A stretch of DNA of 64,000 nt from Tilletiopsis washingtonensis. Lineage: Eukaryota > Basidiomycota > Exobasidiomycetes > Entylomatales. The translations under genes were made by a program, and so were the position numbers. The notes beneath the pieces were generated by a model. It ran no database searches and was not told the origin of the DNA. It saw nothing but the letters and a program-made list of their open reading frames with translations. This document shows, piece after piece, positions 55,121 through 64,000 of this stretch (position 1 is the first letter of the stretch; each line of letters begins with the position of its first letter). The stretch spans positions 492,562-556,561 of the forward strand of contig NW_020312005.1 of the NCBI RefSeq assembly GCF_003144115.1, in the 5' to 3' direction.

Positions 55121-55889
55121 TGCTGCGGCGGCTGGCTGGTCCGGTCCGTGGTGGGGCAGACGCACACGCTCGCCCCGAGCAGGCTGCCTTATGAGCACCG
55201 CGCTGGACGCTGCGGGGTAGCCGTTGCGCCTCCTGATGCTGATGCTCCTCTGCTCCGCACACGCGACGTTCGGCCGCTCACCATGCATGCGATGCTGTCA
55301 CCCGCACATGGCCTGCACGCTCGGGGCGCAGCACCAGACTCGACTGCTGCAGCACGCCCGCTTTTCGCCCGCTACGTTGCGCTGCAAGAGAGCGCTGCGG
55401 ACGCGGGCTGCGGCGCTCGGGCGCGGCGTCGGCGTCATTGGCGAGCACGCTGCCATGCACCACCGCGCTAACGATGCGGAATCTGGGCGAAGACCGCCAC
55501 GGCTTCTTTCGTCTGCGTCGGCCGTCCGAGCTGCTGCCGGATCGACGCTGGCTCAGCCCTCAGTCAGATTGAGGGCAGCAGGCCGCGCCTCAACAGGAGC
55601 TCTGCTGCAGCGCAGCGCTTGCTTGACGCTAGTCGCGCCGCGTGGAGAACGGCCCGCGTTGCCTGCGCTGCTGCAGCGTGCAGCGTGCAGCGCAGACGCC
55701 GGCAGGCGGTGGTCCTCTTCCGCTGTGCTGCACAGCCGCAGCTTCTCAAGCTGCGCAGCGCGCGAGCCGATCTGCATCGGGCTCACACTCCGAGCGGATC
55801 AGGAGTGATGCATGACACGGGGCAGAAGTACAAGTGAGAGGTAGGAAGAAAAGAGTGTGGGTGAGGTCAGGCAGAGGGCACAGGCAGGT
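55121..55889. other. Lipase promoter and 3' side of LCB2
   Basis: About 770 bp. No gene is recognised apart from the TATA-like box listed separately. Confidence 0.5.
55188..55195 (-). promoter_or_regulatory. TATA-like element of the lipase gene
   Basis: CTCATAAG on the minus strand, 68 bp upstream of the lipase ATG, the same distance as in the secreted-protein genes at the left of the window. Confidence 0.45.
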
Positions 55890-58332
55890 CTAGATGGCGT
55901 CCTCGCCGTTCCACTGCACAAGGTCGAGTGCCCGCTCGATGACCTTGTCGATCGGCCACACGCCGCCGGGCCCGCCGCTGCCATACTTCATCGCCAGCAG
56001 GCCGCCGACCTCGTCGCAGGCGCGCAGCACGTCGTCCATGTCCTTCTTCGTGTGGCTCGCGCTGACGCAGAAGCGCACGCGCGACGAGATGAGCGGCGTC
56101 GCCGGGTAGCCCACGACGACGACGACAATCGGCGGGCGCGCCGGCTCGTCGGCCTCGCCCGCGGCGCTGGCCGGGTCGCTGAGGATGGCGAGCTGCTTGG
56201 CGTTCTGCTCCTCGAACTCGGGCCCGTCCTCGCGGCACACGCGCCGGTGCGGCGGCAGGCTGCGCTGCCGGTCGAGCATGAGGCGCGAGAACATCGGCAT
56301 CTTGGCCGGGTGGAAGATGAGCAGCGGCACAATGGGGCTGTCGCGGTGGCCATAGACGATGAAGCCGAGCTTGCGCAGGCCGCTCGAGAGGTAGCGCGCG
56401 TTGAACGCTAGCCGGCGCAGGCGCTCGCGGCCCTCGCTGCCGTCCAGCAGGCGCGGCGGCAGGTCGACCCACTTCGGCAGCAGCTGCTGCGAGTTGGCAT
56501 CGAGGCTGACGCCCATGATGCTCGCCATGCTCGCAATGATCTGCGTCAGCACCGGCGGCGCAAGCGTCTCGCCGTACACGTTGGCGTGGTTGGCGAGGCG
56601 CACCCGGTCGATAATCTCCTTGCTGCCGGCAATGTAGCCGCCGGCAGCGCCAAACGACTTGGTGAACGTGCCCATGAGAATGTCCACACGCCGCGGGTCG
56701 ATGCCAAAGTAGTCGCAGACGCCGCGGCCGTTGGGGCCGAGGGCGCCAATGGAGTGCGCCTCGTCGACGTACAGGTAGAACTGCCAGGGTGTGAGCGGGG
56801 ACAAGCCAAGGGAATGCCGGCGAGCTCACCTTGTACTTCTCCTTGAGCTGCATGACGACGGGGAGATTGACAACAGTGCCCTCCATCGAGTACAGGCCCT
56901 CGACAATGAGCAGGATCTTCTTCCATGGCCGGTGCGTGCGCGGCATGCCCTGCGAGATGCACTCGCGCAGCAGGCTTTCGAGCTCCTTCATGTCGTTGTG
57001 CTTGAACTGCCGGATGCTCGCGCCCGACAGACGCGCACCGAAGCGCAGCGATGAGTGGTTGTACTCGTCGGAGATGATCAGCGTGCCAGCGCCAGCGATG
57101 GCCGGGATCGTCGTCGAGTTCGTCGCAAAGCCCATAGAGATGATGCACGCCTCGGGCTGGCCCACGAAGCGGGCCACGAGGCGCTCGGCCTGCGCGTGCA
57201 GGTCGAGCGAGCCGGCGCCCAGACGCGAGCCGAACGAGCTGACGCCGTAGCGGCGCAGGCTCTCCTCAACGGCATCGGCGCAGCCGCCGTGCGACTGGGC
57301 AAAGCCAAGGTAGTTGTACGCCGAGATGTTGAGCGCGCGCGTCTTCTCGCCCGTCAGGCGGAAGGACTTGTAGTAGTCGTCGGACGAGCGGTTCAGCGTC
57401 AGCACGGTGCGGCCGCACACGCCCGTGACGGGCCGCGAGAAGCAGTCGTCGAGACGCGTCTTGAGTCGCCGCGTGTAGAAGCTGTCAAAGTCAGAGTTCA
57501 GGGCTGCGTAGCCGTTGCTCTCGACGAGATGCCGGTACGCGGCGGGGTGGAAGCGCTTGCCGAGAAAGTCGCGAATGTGGCCAATGACAATCAGGGACAG
57601 GTACGAGATGTACGTCGTGAGCACGACGTAGTACGACGGCTCCTCCTCGATGGGCGAGGGCAGCGAGCTGCCGGCGCGGTGTGTCGAGACGTGCCGGTAG
57701 TTGGGATTCGAGCAGAAGCCGAACTCGGAGTGCAGCAGCGCACTGCCGTCCGAGCTGCTCTCGTGCGACGTCGGCGGCACGACGGTCGTCTCGCCTGCAG
57801 CGACCACCACGGCACTGGTGGGTGTCCGGCTCTTCACCACCGTGCCGTCGTCGATGGCAGCCGTGCCAGCCACAGCAGCCAGCGCTGACCGGGCCGGCGA
57901 CGGCAGGTCGAACGGCGAGGGGCCGTCCAGGCTGTCGACACTCGTGCTGGTGCTGCCAGTGGTGAGGCTCGGCGGCACGCTGCCGTGCTCCTCGTCAGGG
58001 CTGGAGCCCGCCTCGGGACTGTAGCTGCCGTCCGAGCCCGGCAGCGAGACAGAGTGCGACGACGGCGACTTGGCCGAGCGCGGCGCCGGCTCAGCAACCT
58101 CGGGCGGCGAGACGCTGACCGTGGGGATGGCCTTGGTGGGCGTGGCGGGGTTGCGCGGCGCGCTCGCCACGCTTGCCTGCTGAGTCGCGCGCGGCGAGCT
58201 CGAGACGAGGCTGAAGCGCTTGGCCGGCGAGCCAGAGGGCGACGGCGAGGCCGAGGCAGGTGCGCTGCCTGCGGCGCCCGCCGACGAGCCGGCCGAGCCG
58301 GCCTTGCCGGAGCGGCGACCCCACGTGGGCAT
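55890..58332 (-). CDS. lcb2: Serine palmitoyltransferase subunit 2
   Basis: Two exons (58332-56830, 56780-55890) encode 797 residues. From about residue 233 the protein follows LCB2: YYVVLTTYISYLSLIVIGHI (membrane anchor), NISAYNYLGFAQ, GVSSFGSRLGAGSLDLHAQ, DEYNHSSLRFGARLSGA, LYVDEAHSIGALGPNGRG and the PLP lysine about residue 543 in GTFTKSFGAAGGYIAGS. SPT condenses serine with palmitoyl-CoA, the first step of sphingolipid synthesis in the ER, as a pair with LCB1. Yeast Lcb2 is 561 residues; the extra length is a Ser/Pro-rich N-terminus (about 200 residues) with SPS/TPT patches that could be phosphorylated. That region's function is unknown. Confidence 0.96.
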
Positions 58333-59330
58333 GGTGCGAGACGGGCGGGCGCCTCAGGGTGGCTGTGTGCGCCACGAGACAAAGGTGGCCGACGAGGCAC
58401 GGGTGGTGCGCAGGCGAGGCGCAGACCTGGCAGAGAGGCCAGCCGCGATGCGTGTGTGGTGAGGTGGGTGTGTGACGCGCGGGTGGACGAGGGGCGATGA
58501 GGGGTGAGAAGAGGTGTGTGTGTGGCAGGCACTTGCACAGGCTCGCGCGCGCGGCGGCGGCGATGCAGCGCGCCTAGGGTCTCTCGCGGCACGCCGCCTC
58601 TCTCGCCCGCACCGCGGCACAGCGGTGCCGAGCGAATCGCGCGAAGGGGCTTGTATTCGCGTAAGCGCCGACTTCGGCCGTCCCACGCCCGTCTGTAGTC
58701 CCGGGCAGCCAGCCTGTCTCCGCACCCCTGCTGGCGCGCGCCGGCGGCGGCGCGCTGAGTTCGCCGCCGCATCTTGGGCATCGGCGCCGCGCGCGCGTGG
58801 CGTTCGGTGCCGGCGTGTTGCCGCCTGCCGCTCCGGAGCGCGGCGAGCAGCTCGCTGCGGCCTCTTGGGGCATCTGGCGTGCGCCGGCTGCGTCGGCCCG
58901 GAGCACGACGTTGACTTCGACAGACGGCGGGGCAGCCTGAAATGAGGCCGCGGCATGAGAGGGCGAGGAGAGAGGCAGCTCCAAGGGGTGCTGAGATGAG
59001 AGGGGCTGTCCCTGCTGCGCCTGCCGATGAGACGCTGCCATCTCGTGGCATGCTGGCCGAGCTCCTCTTGTTGGAGAGCTGCTGAGCCATACACAAGCGA
59101 CACCTTGTGTCATGGGAGGTGCGACGGCGAGGGCGACGGCGTGCCTCGGGGAGCTGGCTTCGCAGCACCCTTGCAGCTCAAGAAGAGTGATAGCACGTGA
59201 CCAGACGCGCCTGGGGTGCACGGAGCAACGTCGGGCGCGCGAGGCGCTTCACCTTCTTGCTCCAGACCCTCATCTCTACGTCCTCGGCCTCTGCGTCTCC
59301 GTCGTCTGCGAGTTGCCTGCAGCGCGCACC
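58333..59330. promoter_or_regulatory. Divergent promoter region of LCB2 and Mad1
   Basis: About 1 kb between divergent starts. Open frames of 200-440 codons on the minus strand run over into LCB2 in a different frame and carry no domain. No gene is recognised. Confidence 0.4.
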
Positions 59331-62181
59331 ATGTCACGCCCCTCGGGCTCCGGCGCGCCCCTGGGCAGCAGCGGCCTGCCCCGGCCCGCCGCAGCTCCAG
59401 GCGCCTCGCGCTTCGGCTTCGGAGCACCCGCCGCACGGGTGCCGTCTGCGGGCGCGCCGGCAGCGCAGGCGCGGCCCAGCGCCATGCCCGTCGGTGCACG
59501 CAGCAGCCTTGCCGCACCCTCAGCTGGCGCCGGCAAGCGCTCTGCCAGCGTGGCCGGACTCGGCGACAGCCAAGCGCCTGGTGAGCGCCGCACGCCATGG
59601 CTGCCGCCTGCGCAATGCTGACCGGCCGGCAGCGCCTCACATGCGCTCCTCGATGCTCTCCTCGAGGGCGCACTCGCCGCCAGCGTCGCCGCGAGTCAAT
59701 CTGGCCGCCGAGATGGAGGCGCTGCGCAGCGAGTCGGAGCGCAAGCTCCTCGTCGCGCAGCGCAGCTACGACTCACTGGAGCGTGACTTTGCCGAGCTTG
59801 GCGGCAAGGTCGACCGGCTGGAAAAGGAGCGGCGAGAGCTGCTGCGCGAGTGGGAGGAGCGCAGCGCGGAGAACAGGGACCGAGAGCGCGAGTGGAGAGA
59901 GGCGGAGGTGAGTGCGCCGCCCTTAGACCCGCGAGGCTTGACGCTGGACCGAGGAAAGTCGATCGCCTAACGCCGATGCTGCCAGACGCAACTCAAGTCA
60001 GAGATCACGAAGCTGCACGCGAGCAATCTAGCAGCCACGCGCTCCGCCTCCGAGCTGCAGGCATCGCTCTCGACACTGTCGCAGAAGAACCGATCGGAGC
60101 AGACCGCCCTGCAAGGCCGCGTGCTGGAACTCGAGGGCGACCGCGACGAGGCTTTGGAGCAGGCAAGCATCGCGCAGGAGGAGCTTGCGCGGAGAGAAGA
60201 GGAGTGGAAAGCGAAGGAGACGCAACTGCGGGAAGACCTGGGCCGGTCACAGCCCAAAGAGGAGGACACGCGCCTGGCCGAGGAGCTGCATCGTGAGCTG
60301 CTCAAAGCGAGGACTGCGGAGCGCGCCATCTGACGCCGTTCTTCAGGGCAAACGAGCCACGTCCGAACGCTGGAAGCGAACGTCGCAAAGCTGGAGCAGG
60401 AGAACCGGCAGCTGCGCGACCACCACACCAGCGTCGAGGTGCTGCGCGAAGAGAAGCGCGCTGCCGAGACGCGCGCCCGAAACGCAGATGAGCTGCGCTC
60501 CAAGGTGATGAACGCAGAAGCGCGCATCGAGAGGCTGGAGCTCGAGAAGTCGAGCAGGTGAGTGCAGTCGCGTCAGATTGCATCGCGAAAGAGGTCTGAC
60601 GCCTCAGTCGCAGGGCCGAGCAGCTCGTCACCGGCGCGCCGATGTCGTTCGAAGAGGCACAGCTCTTTGCGTCCAACCCGGATGCGCCATTGCCGCAGCT
60701 CGTCGCCCCGGAGCCGCTCGACGTCCCTCAGCTGCCCGGCTGGCTAGCCACGCTCCGCGGCACGGTCTCGGGTCTCACTGCGCGGTCCGAGGTGCTTGCG
60801 CAGCGACTGCAAGTTGCCTCGGCGCGCGCCGAGCAGGCCGAGAAGGACTTTACGGAGTCAGGTCGCGCGCGAGAGAAGCTCAGCGCGCAGCAGGCCGAAG
60901 ACGCGGCTGCCCGCACACGAGCTGAGCGTCTGGCGAAGAGCGCGCAAGACGAGGTGGAGCGATACAAGGCCATCTACGTGAGCATGAGCCGCGCTCCATG
61001 CGCGCGAGCCGGGCGCTGACCCCTACTCAACAGGAGACATTCACTGCAGAGGCAGCCAATCGCTCCAGCACCTTCGACGCAGCCAACGCCGAGCGGATAG
61101 CTGGGCTGGAGGCAAGCAACAAGGAGCTGCACGCTGAGGTCGAGCAGCTCTCTGCCGATCTGCAAGCGGCTCGACAGGAGGTCACGCAGAATGCCGGCCG
61201 GGCATCGGCGGCAGAGGACGACGCCGAGCGCGCTGCTCTCGTAGCTGCAAACGAGCAGCTCAGCCAGGGTCAGTGCCTCGGATCAGAGCGCACGGCGCTT
61301 TGCGCTGACGCTGCCCTGTTCTCGCAGAGCTGCAAGAGACGAAGGCCGGTGTGCAGGCGCTGCAGAAGGAGTGCGAGCGGCTCAGCACGGAGAGCGACGA
61401 CATCTGGCGGCGCTACATGGGCGGCGAGCACTCGGCGCAGCAGCGCGTGGTCGAGATGCTCATCAACCCGGCGCAGCAGCGCATGGACCTCAGCCGCGCG
61501 CGCATCGAGGGCCTGCAGCGCGACAACGAGCAGCTCATCCAGCGGATAGCCGAGCTTGAAGCTGCGGGTGCCAGCGCCCCGGGCACGGAAGGTGGGTCAC
61601 AGGCTGGCCAGCAGAGCCTGCAAACCATCCTCGAGCTCCGCGAGGCCCTCAAGATGAAGGAGAAGGTGCTCGACAGAGTCCGCTCGGTGAGTGCCCACAC
61701 TACGGACTGCCCTGCCACTCGGCTGACAGCGCCCGGTGCACAGGTCTTCAAGGCCAAGGGCACCGAATACCGCGAGACGGTCGAGGCGCTCTTCGGCTTC
61801 AAGGTCAAGTGGGAGCAGGACGGCCGCGTCAAGCTCACGTCGTCCTTTGCGCGCTCGGCAAAGGGCACGACGCTCACATTCCGCTCCGACCGCGACGACA
61901 TGGGCGCCATGAAGATCCACGGCGAGGCGATGCAGGGCATGGCCAACATCGAGAATCTGCGCACATACTGGCTCGACGGCGCCAAGAGCGTGCCGTGCTT
62001 CCTTGCGGCTCTGAACATCGAGTGAGTGCGGCGCGCCTTCTGGGCCCCACCGATGCTGACAACGTGCAGGCTCTACGAGAGCACCACTCGCGCCCGTCTC
62101 GGCGGCTGGGTCGACGAGCAGGAGCCGGCAGAGCCTCAGCCGCGCGTGGCTGCCGGCGTCTTCCAGGACGACGACGAGTGA
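59331..62181 (+). CDS. mad1: Mad1 spindle assembly checkpoint protein
   Basis: Nine exons (59331-59580, 59633-59907, 59986-60292, 60347-60557, 60614-60977, 61034-61268, 61328-61686, 61744-62021, 62070-62181) join in phase to 796 residues. The first 90 residues are Ala/Pro/Ser-rich. Residues about 105-640 are long coiled coil with heptads such as KVDRLEKERRELLREWEE. The C-terminal block VFKAKGTEYRETVEALFGFK is the Mad1 RWD-like domain that binds kinetochores through Bub1. Mad1 recruits Mad2 at unattached kinetochores and delays anaphase. A Mad2-binding region should lie around residues 500-600; I did not define its residues. The gene converges on the FIT-family gene, with stops 47 bp apart. 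Confidence 0.93.
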
Positions 62182-62228
62182 CGGGCTTTCTCCGCAGTAT
62201 GATATCCTTTAATGCATCTCTCTCCATG

Positions 62229-63474
62229 CTACCCGCCGTGCGGCATGACTGCCCATGCGCCGAGGGCCACGAGCAGGCCCGTCACCTTCTCGAGCGGCGT
62301 GTGGAAGAAGAGCGCCGTGCACGCCAGGCAGAAGAGCTCGACTGCCACGAGGGCCAGCACGCTGACCGCCGCAGCCAGGTTGAGGCGTGCGCGGTTGACA
62401 GCGGCGCGCTCGGACTGCGTGGCGCCCTGGCGCGGGCCCGTCCAGCCCGCGAAAGGGTCGCGTGCGGCCCAGAGGGCGCGAGGGAAGAAGGAGGCGAGCG
62501 AGTCGCGCATCGACGCCGGCGCGAGGTACGGCAGGAACGGAGTGAGCTCCTCGAGCAGGAAGAGCGCCGAGAGCACGAGGATGTACGTGTGGCCCGAGAT
62601 GTCGTGGCCGCCGCGGACTGCCGGTGCTGTCGTCAGCTACTGCGGCGGCTGTGCGCTTCCCATGCATCACTCACACCTCGCCTTGAGCTTGCCGCCCGTG
62701 CCCTGCGCTGCCAGCACAGTCGCTGTGTTGAAGAGCTGCGGGTGAGAGGCGACGGTGACGGGCTTGCGCGCGTAGCAGAATGACGGGTCGATGGCGCCGC
62801 CGTTGGGCAGCACGATGCCGGGGCCGCCGAGGCTGTGCATGTCGGGGATGCACTGCGCGCCCGTCCAGTAGAGCACGCGCTCCATCAGCGGCGGGCCGAA
62901 GAACCAGGCTGCGAAGAGACTGCAGAACCAGGCGTCAGGACAGGTGAAGATGCCACTCGGCGTCAGCGCGATGCACTTACACTAGGGAGCGATGGCACAG
63001 CAGCACGGCAGAGCGTCAGCAAATGGCCACAGCACAGGGCAAGGCGGCGTGCTCACCCCAGAGAGCGGTAGCTACGGCATAGCGCACGGCACTCTTGGCC
63101 AGCGCACCGGGCCGCGCGCCCTGCTGCGCATCGGCGCGCTGCTTGCCCTTGCCCTCGGGCTGCTGCTGCGCCGGCGCCAGCGGGCCGCGCAGCGTCGCCG
63201 CCTGCACGAGCCACGCGGCCGTCGTCCACGCCCAGGCGCGCTTGATGACGAGCGTGTTGAGCAGGTTGCGGCGGTCCGCCAGGCGCGTGTTGGGCAGGCG
63301 CGCGGCGCCGATGAGCGCGGCCGACGTGGGCGACGAGAGCGAGACGTTGTAGAGGTGCAGGCCGTGCCAGGCCGAGTAGAGCGTGCCGCCGAGCACGAGC
63401 ACGGCGACGAGGCCGATGTAGAGCTGGTGCGGCGGGCGCAGCAGGCAGGCGTGCGGCGCGGTAGCTGTCGGCAT
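62229..63474 (-). CDS. FIT-family (Scs3/Yft2-like) ER membrane lipid phosphatase
   Basis: Exons are 63474-63057, a 1-nt exon at 62981, 62919-62675 and 62617-62229, giving 350 residues. The protein has about six hydrophobic helices and the family signature GGHDISGHTYILVLS (near residue 224) plus FHTPLEKVTGLL near the end, holding the two catalytic-type histidines. WFFGPPLMERVLYWTG and CIPDMHSLGGPG are also typical of the fungal members. FIT2 proteins cleave acyl-CoA in the ER lumen and are needed for normal lipid droplets and phospholipid homeostasis. The frame between 63057 and 62919 is restored only if one base is retained between two good introns (75 and 61 nt). An ATG at 63663 is an alternative start. 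Confidence 0.85.
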
Positions 63475-63666
63475 GTTGCGAAGTGGTGGTGGACAGGAAG
63501 GCGAAGCGACGCGGGCTTCCCGAGCAAGCGAAGCGGGTGCACGGGCGGGGGTCCGGCGTGACGCCTCTTCTCCCGCGCGAGAAGCTGCGCCCGCCACGTC
63601 GGTGCCATGTGGAGACGCGCGGCCGGTGACGTAGGTGCTGCCCACGACCCTCAGCCATGCCACCTT

Positions 63667-63966
63667 TCAGCCGGCTCTTCTGCCGCCATCCTTGGGCGAC
63701 GAGCGCCGCATGCGTTGGTGTGGGCGAAGCGCAGAGATGACTGTGAGAGGAGTTGCGGCAAGCTCGAGGCGTCGGCAGGCCAGCTCGCTGGAGGCCCAGC
63801 GCTCGACGAGCGAGTCTCGCCGAGGCGGGTGGAGGATCTTGCCGCGGTTCTGCAGCGTGCAGCCATGGCGGCCCTCGCTCAACCTTCGGTCGCTGCTGGC
63901 CTGCACCAGCTGCTGCTGCAACCTCTCGCCTGCGAAAGGAGCATCTGCGCAGTTTGTGGGGGTCGA
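63667..63966 (-). CDS. Probable last exon of an unidentified gene cut by the window edge
   Basis: An open stretch of about 100 codons follows a CTTTGCAG acceptor ending at 63967 and ends in a stop at 63667. The translation includes ERLQQQLVQASSDRRLSEGR and then RRDSLVERWASSELACRRLE, charged and helix-like but not matched to a family. The upstream part of the gene lies outside. It could also be a chance frame. Confidence 0.33.
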   Translation of the reverse strand, partial: STPTNCADAPFAGERLQQQLVQASSDRRLSEGRHGCTLQNRGKILHPPRRDSLVERWASSELACRRLELAATPLTVISALRPHQRMRRSSPKDGGRRAG

Positions 63967-64000
63967 CTGCAAAGAAAGGAGGGCCACACAGCAAAGGCAA

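Noticed and set aside
62909-63057. Stwintron (nested intron) as an alternative to the 1-nt exon in the FIT gene
   Set aside because: Placing the inner intron inside the outer donor leaves the outer exon in phase 0, which gives the wrong downstream frame. The 1-nt exon or stepwise splicing fits better, though a shorter alternative protein is not excluded.
1-64000. Search by eye for tRNA, rRNA, CRISPR arrays, LTRs and retroelement domains
   Set aside because: No B-box-like GGTTCGAATCC, no spaced direct repeats of CRISPR type, and no reverse transcriptase, integrase or long terminal repeats were noticed. A covariance-model search could still find small RNAs.

Overview
The window is nuclear DNA of a GC-rich basidiomycete fungus, most likely Ustilaginomycotina. 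This rests on the gene content (a myosin-motor chitin synthase, a lipase of the Candida antarctica lipase B type, LCB2, Mad1, a FIT-family protein). It also rests on intron structure: nearly all introns are 48-65 nt, start GTGAGT/GTGCGT, carry a CTGAC-like branch point and end in CAG. The lineage is an inference; nothing in the window fixes genus or species.

Layout. 1-4.5 kb: two tandem minus-strand genes for secreted, cysteine-rich proteins, the first cut by the window edge. 5.6-6.3 kb: an AT-rich non-autonomous hAT transposon with exact terminal inverted repeats and an exact 8-bp target duplication. 7-8 kb: a URE2-type glutathione S-transferase. 12-14.5 kb: an Msn2-like two-zinc-finger transcription factor. 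15.3-17 kb: a CSN8/PSMD8/eIF3k-domain protein. 19.9-23.5 kb: a large disordered protein ending in a SABATH-like methyltransferase domain. 23.9-27.1 kb: an RTA1-family membrane protein and an atypical SDR. 28.2-28.9 kb: cyclophilin A. 29.3-30.7 kb: an F-box-like protein. 32.2-38.7 kb: the myosin-motor chitin synthase. 39-42.7 kb: a Dap1-like haem protein, a kynurenine-type aminotransferase and NC2-beta. 43.3-45.1 kb: an MFS permease with an in-frame stop near its end. 46-51.8 kb: a UBR7-like zinc-finger protein and a large unknown membrane protein. 53.5-55.1 kb: the CALB-like lipase. 55.9-58.3 kb: serine palmitoyltransferase subunit LCB2. 59.3-62.2 kb: Mad1. 62.2-63.5 kb: the FIT-family protein. 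The right edge holds the probable last exon of one more gene.

Genes are separated by 0.05-4 kb. The long gaps (about 1-2.9, 8-12, 17-19.9, 25-26, 51.8-53.5 kb) are full of overlapping open frames on both strands, as expected at this GC content, and none shows a family signature or a consistent exon-intron reading. I saw no tRNA, rRNA, CRISPR array or retroelement. The genes are not a single pathway cluster. Several relate to the cell envelope, lipids and stress: chitin synthase, LCB2, FIT, lipase, RTA1, Dap1, Msn2-like factor and GST.

The most unusual signals are a predicted 1-nt exon in the FIT gene, three very short exons (8, 10 and 16 nt) in two other genes, a SABATH-like domain in a fungal protein, the intact-looking hAT derivative, the interrupted permease, and an SDR without the usual YxxxK motif. 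Exon models were built by eye from splice signals, phase and family resemblance, and have not been tested against transcripts.
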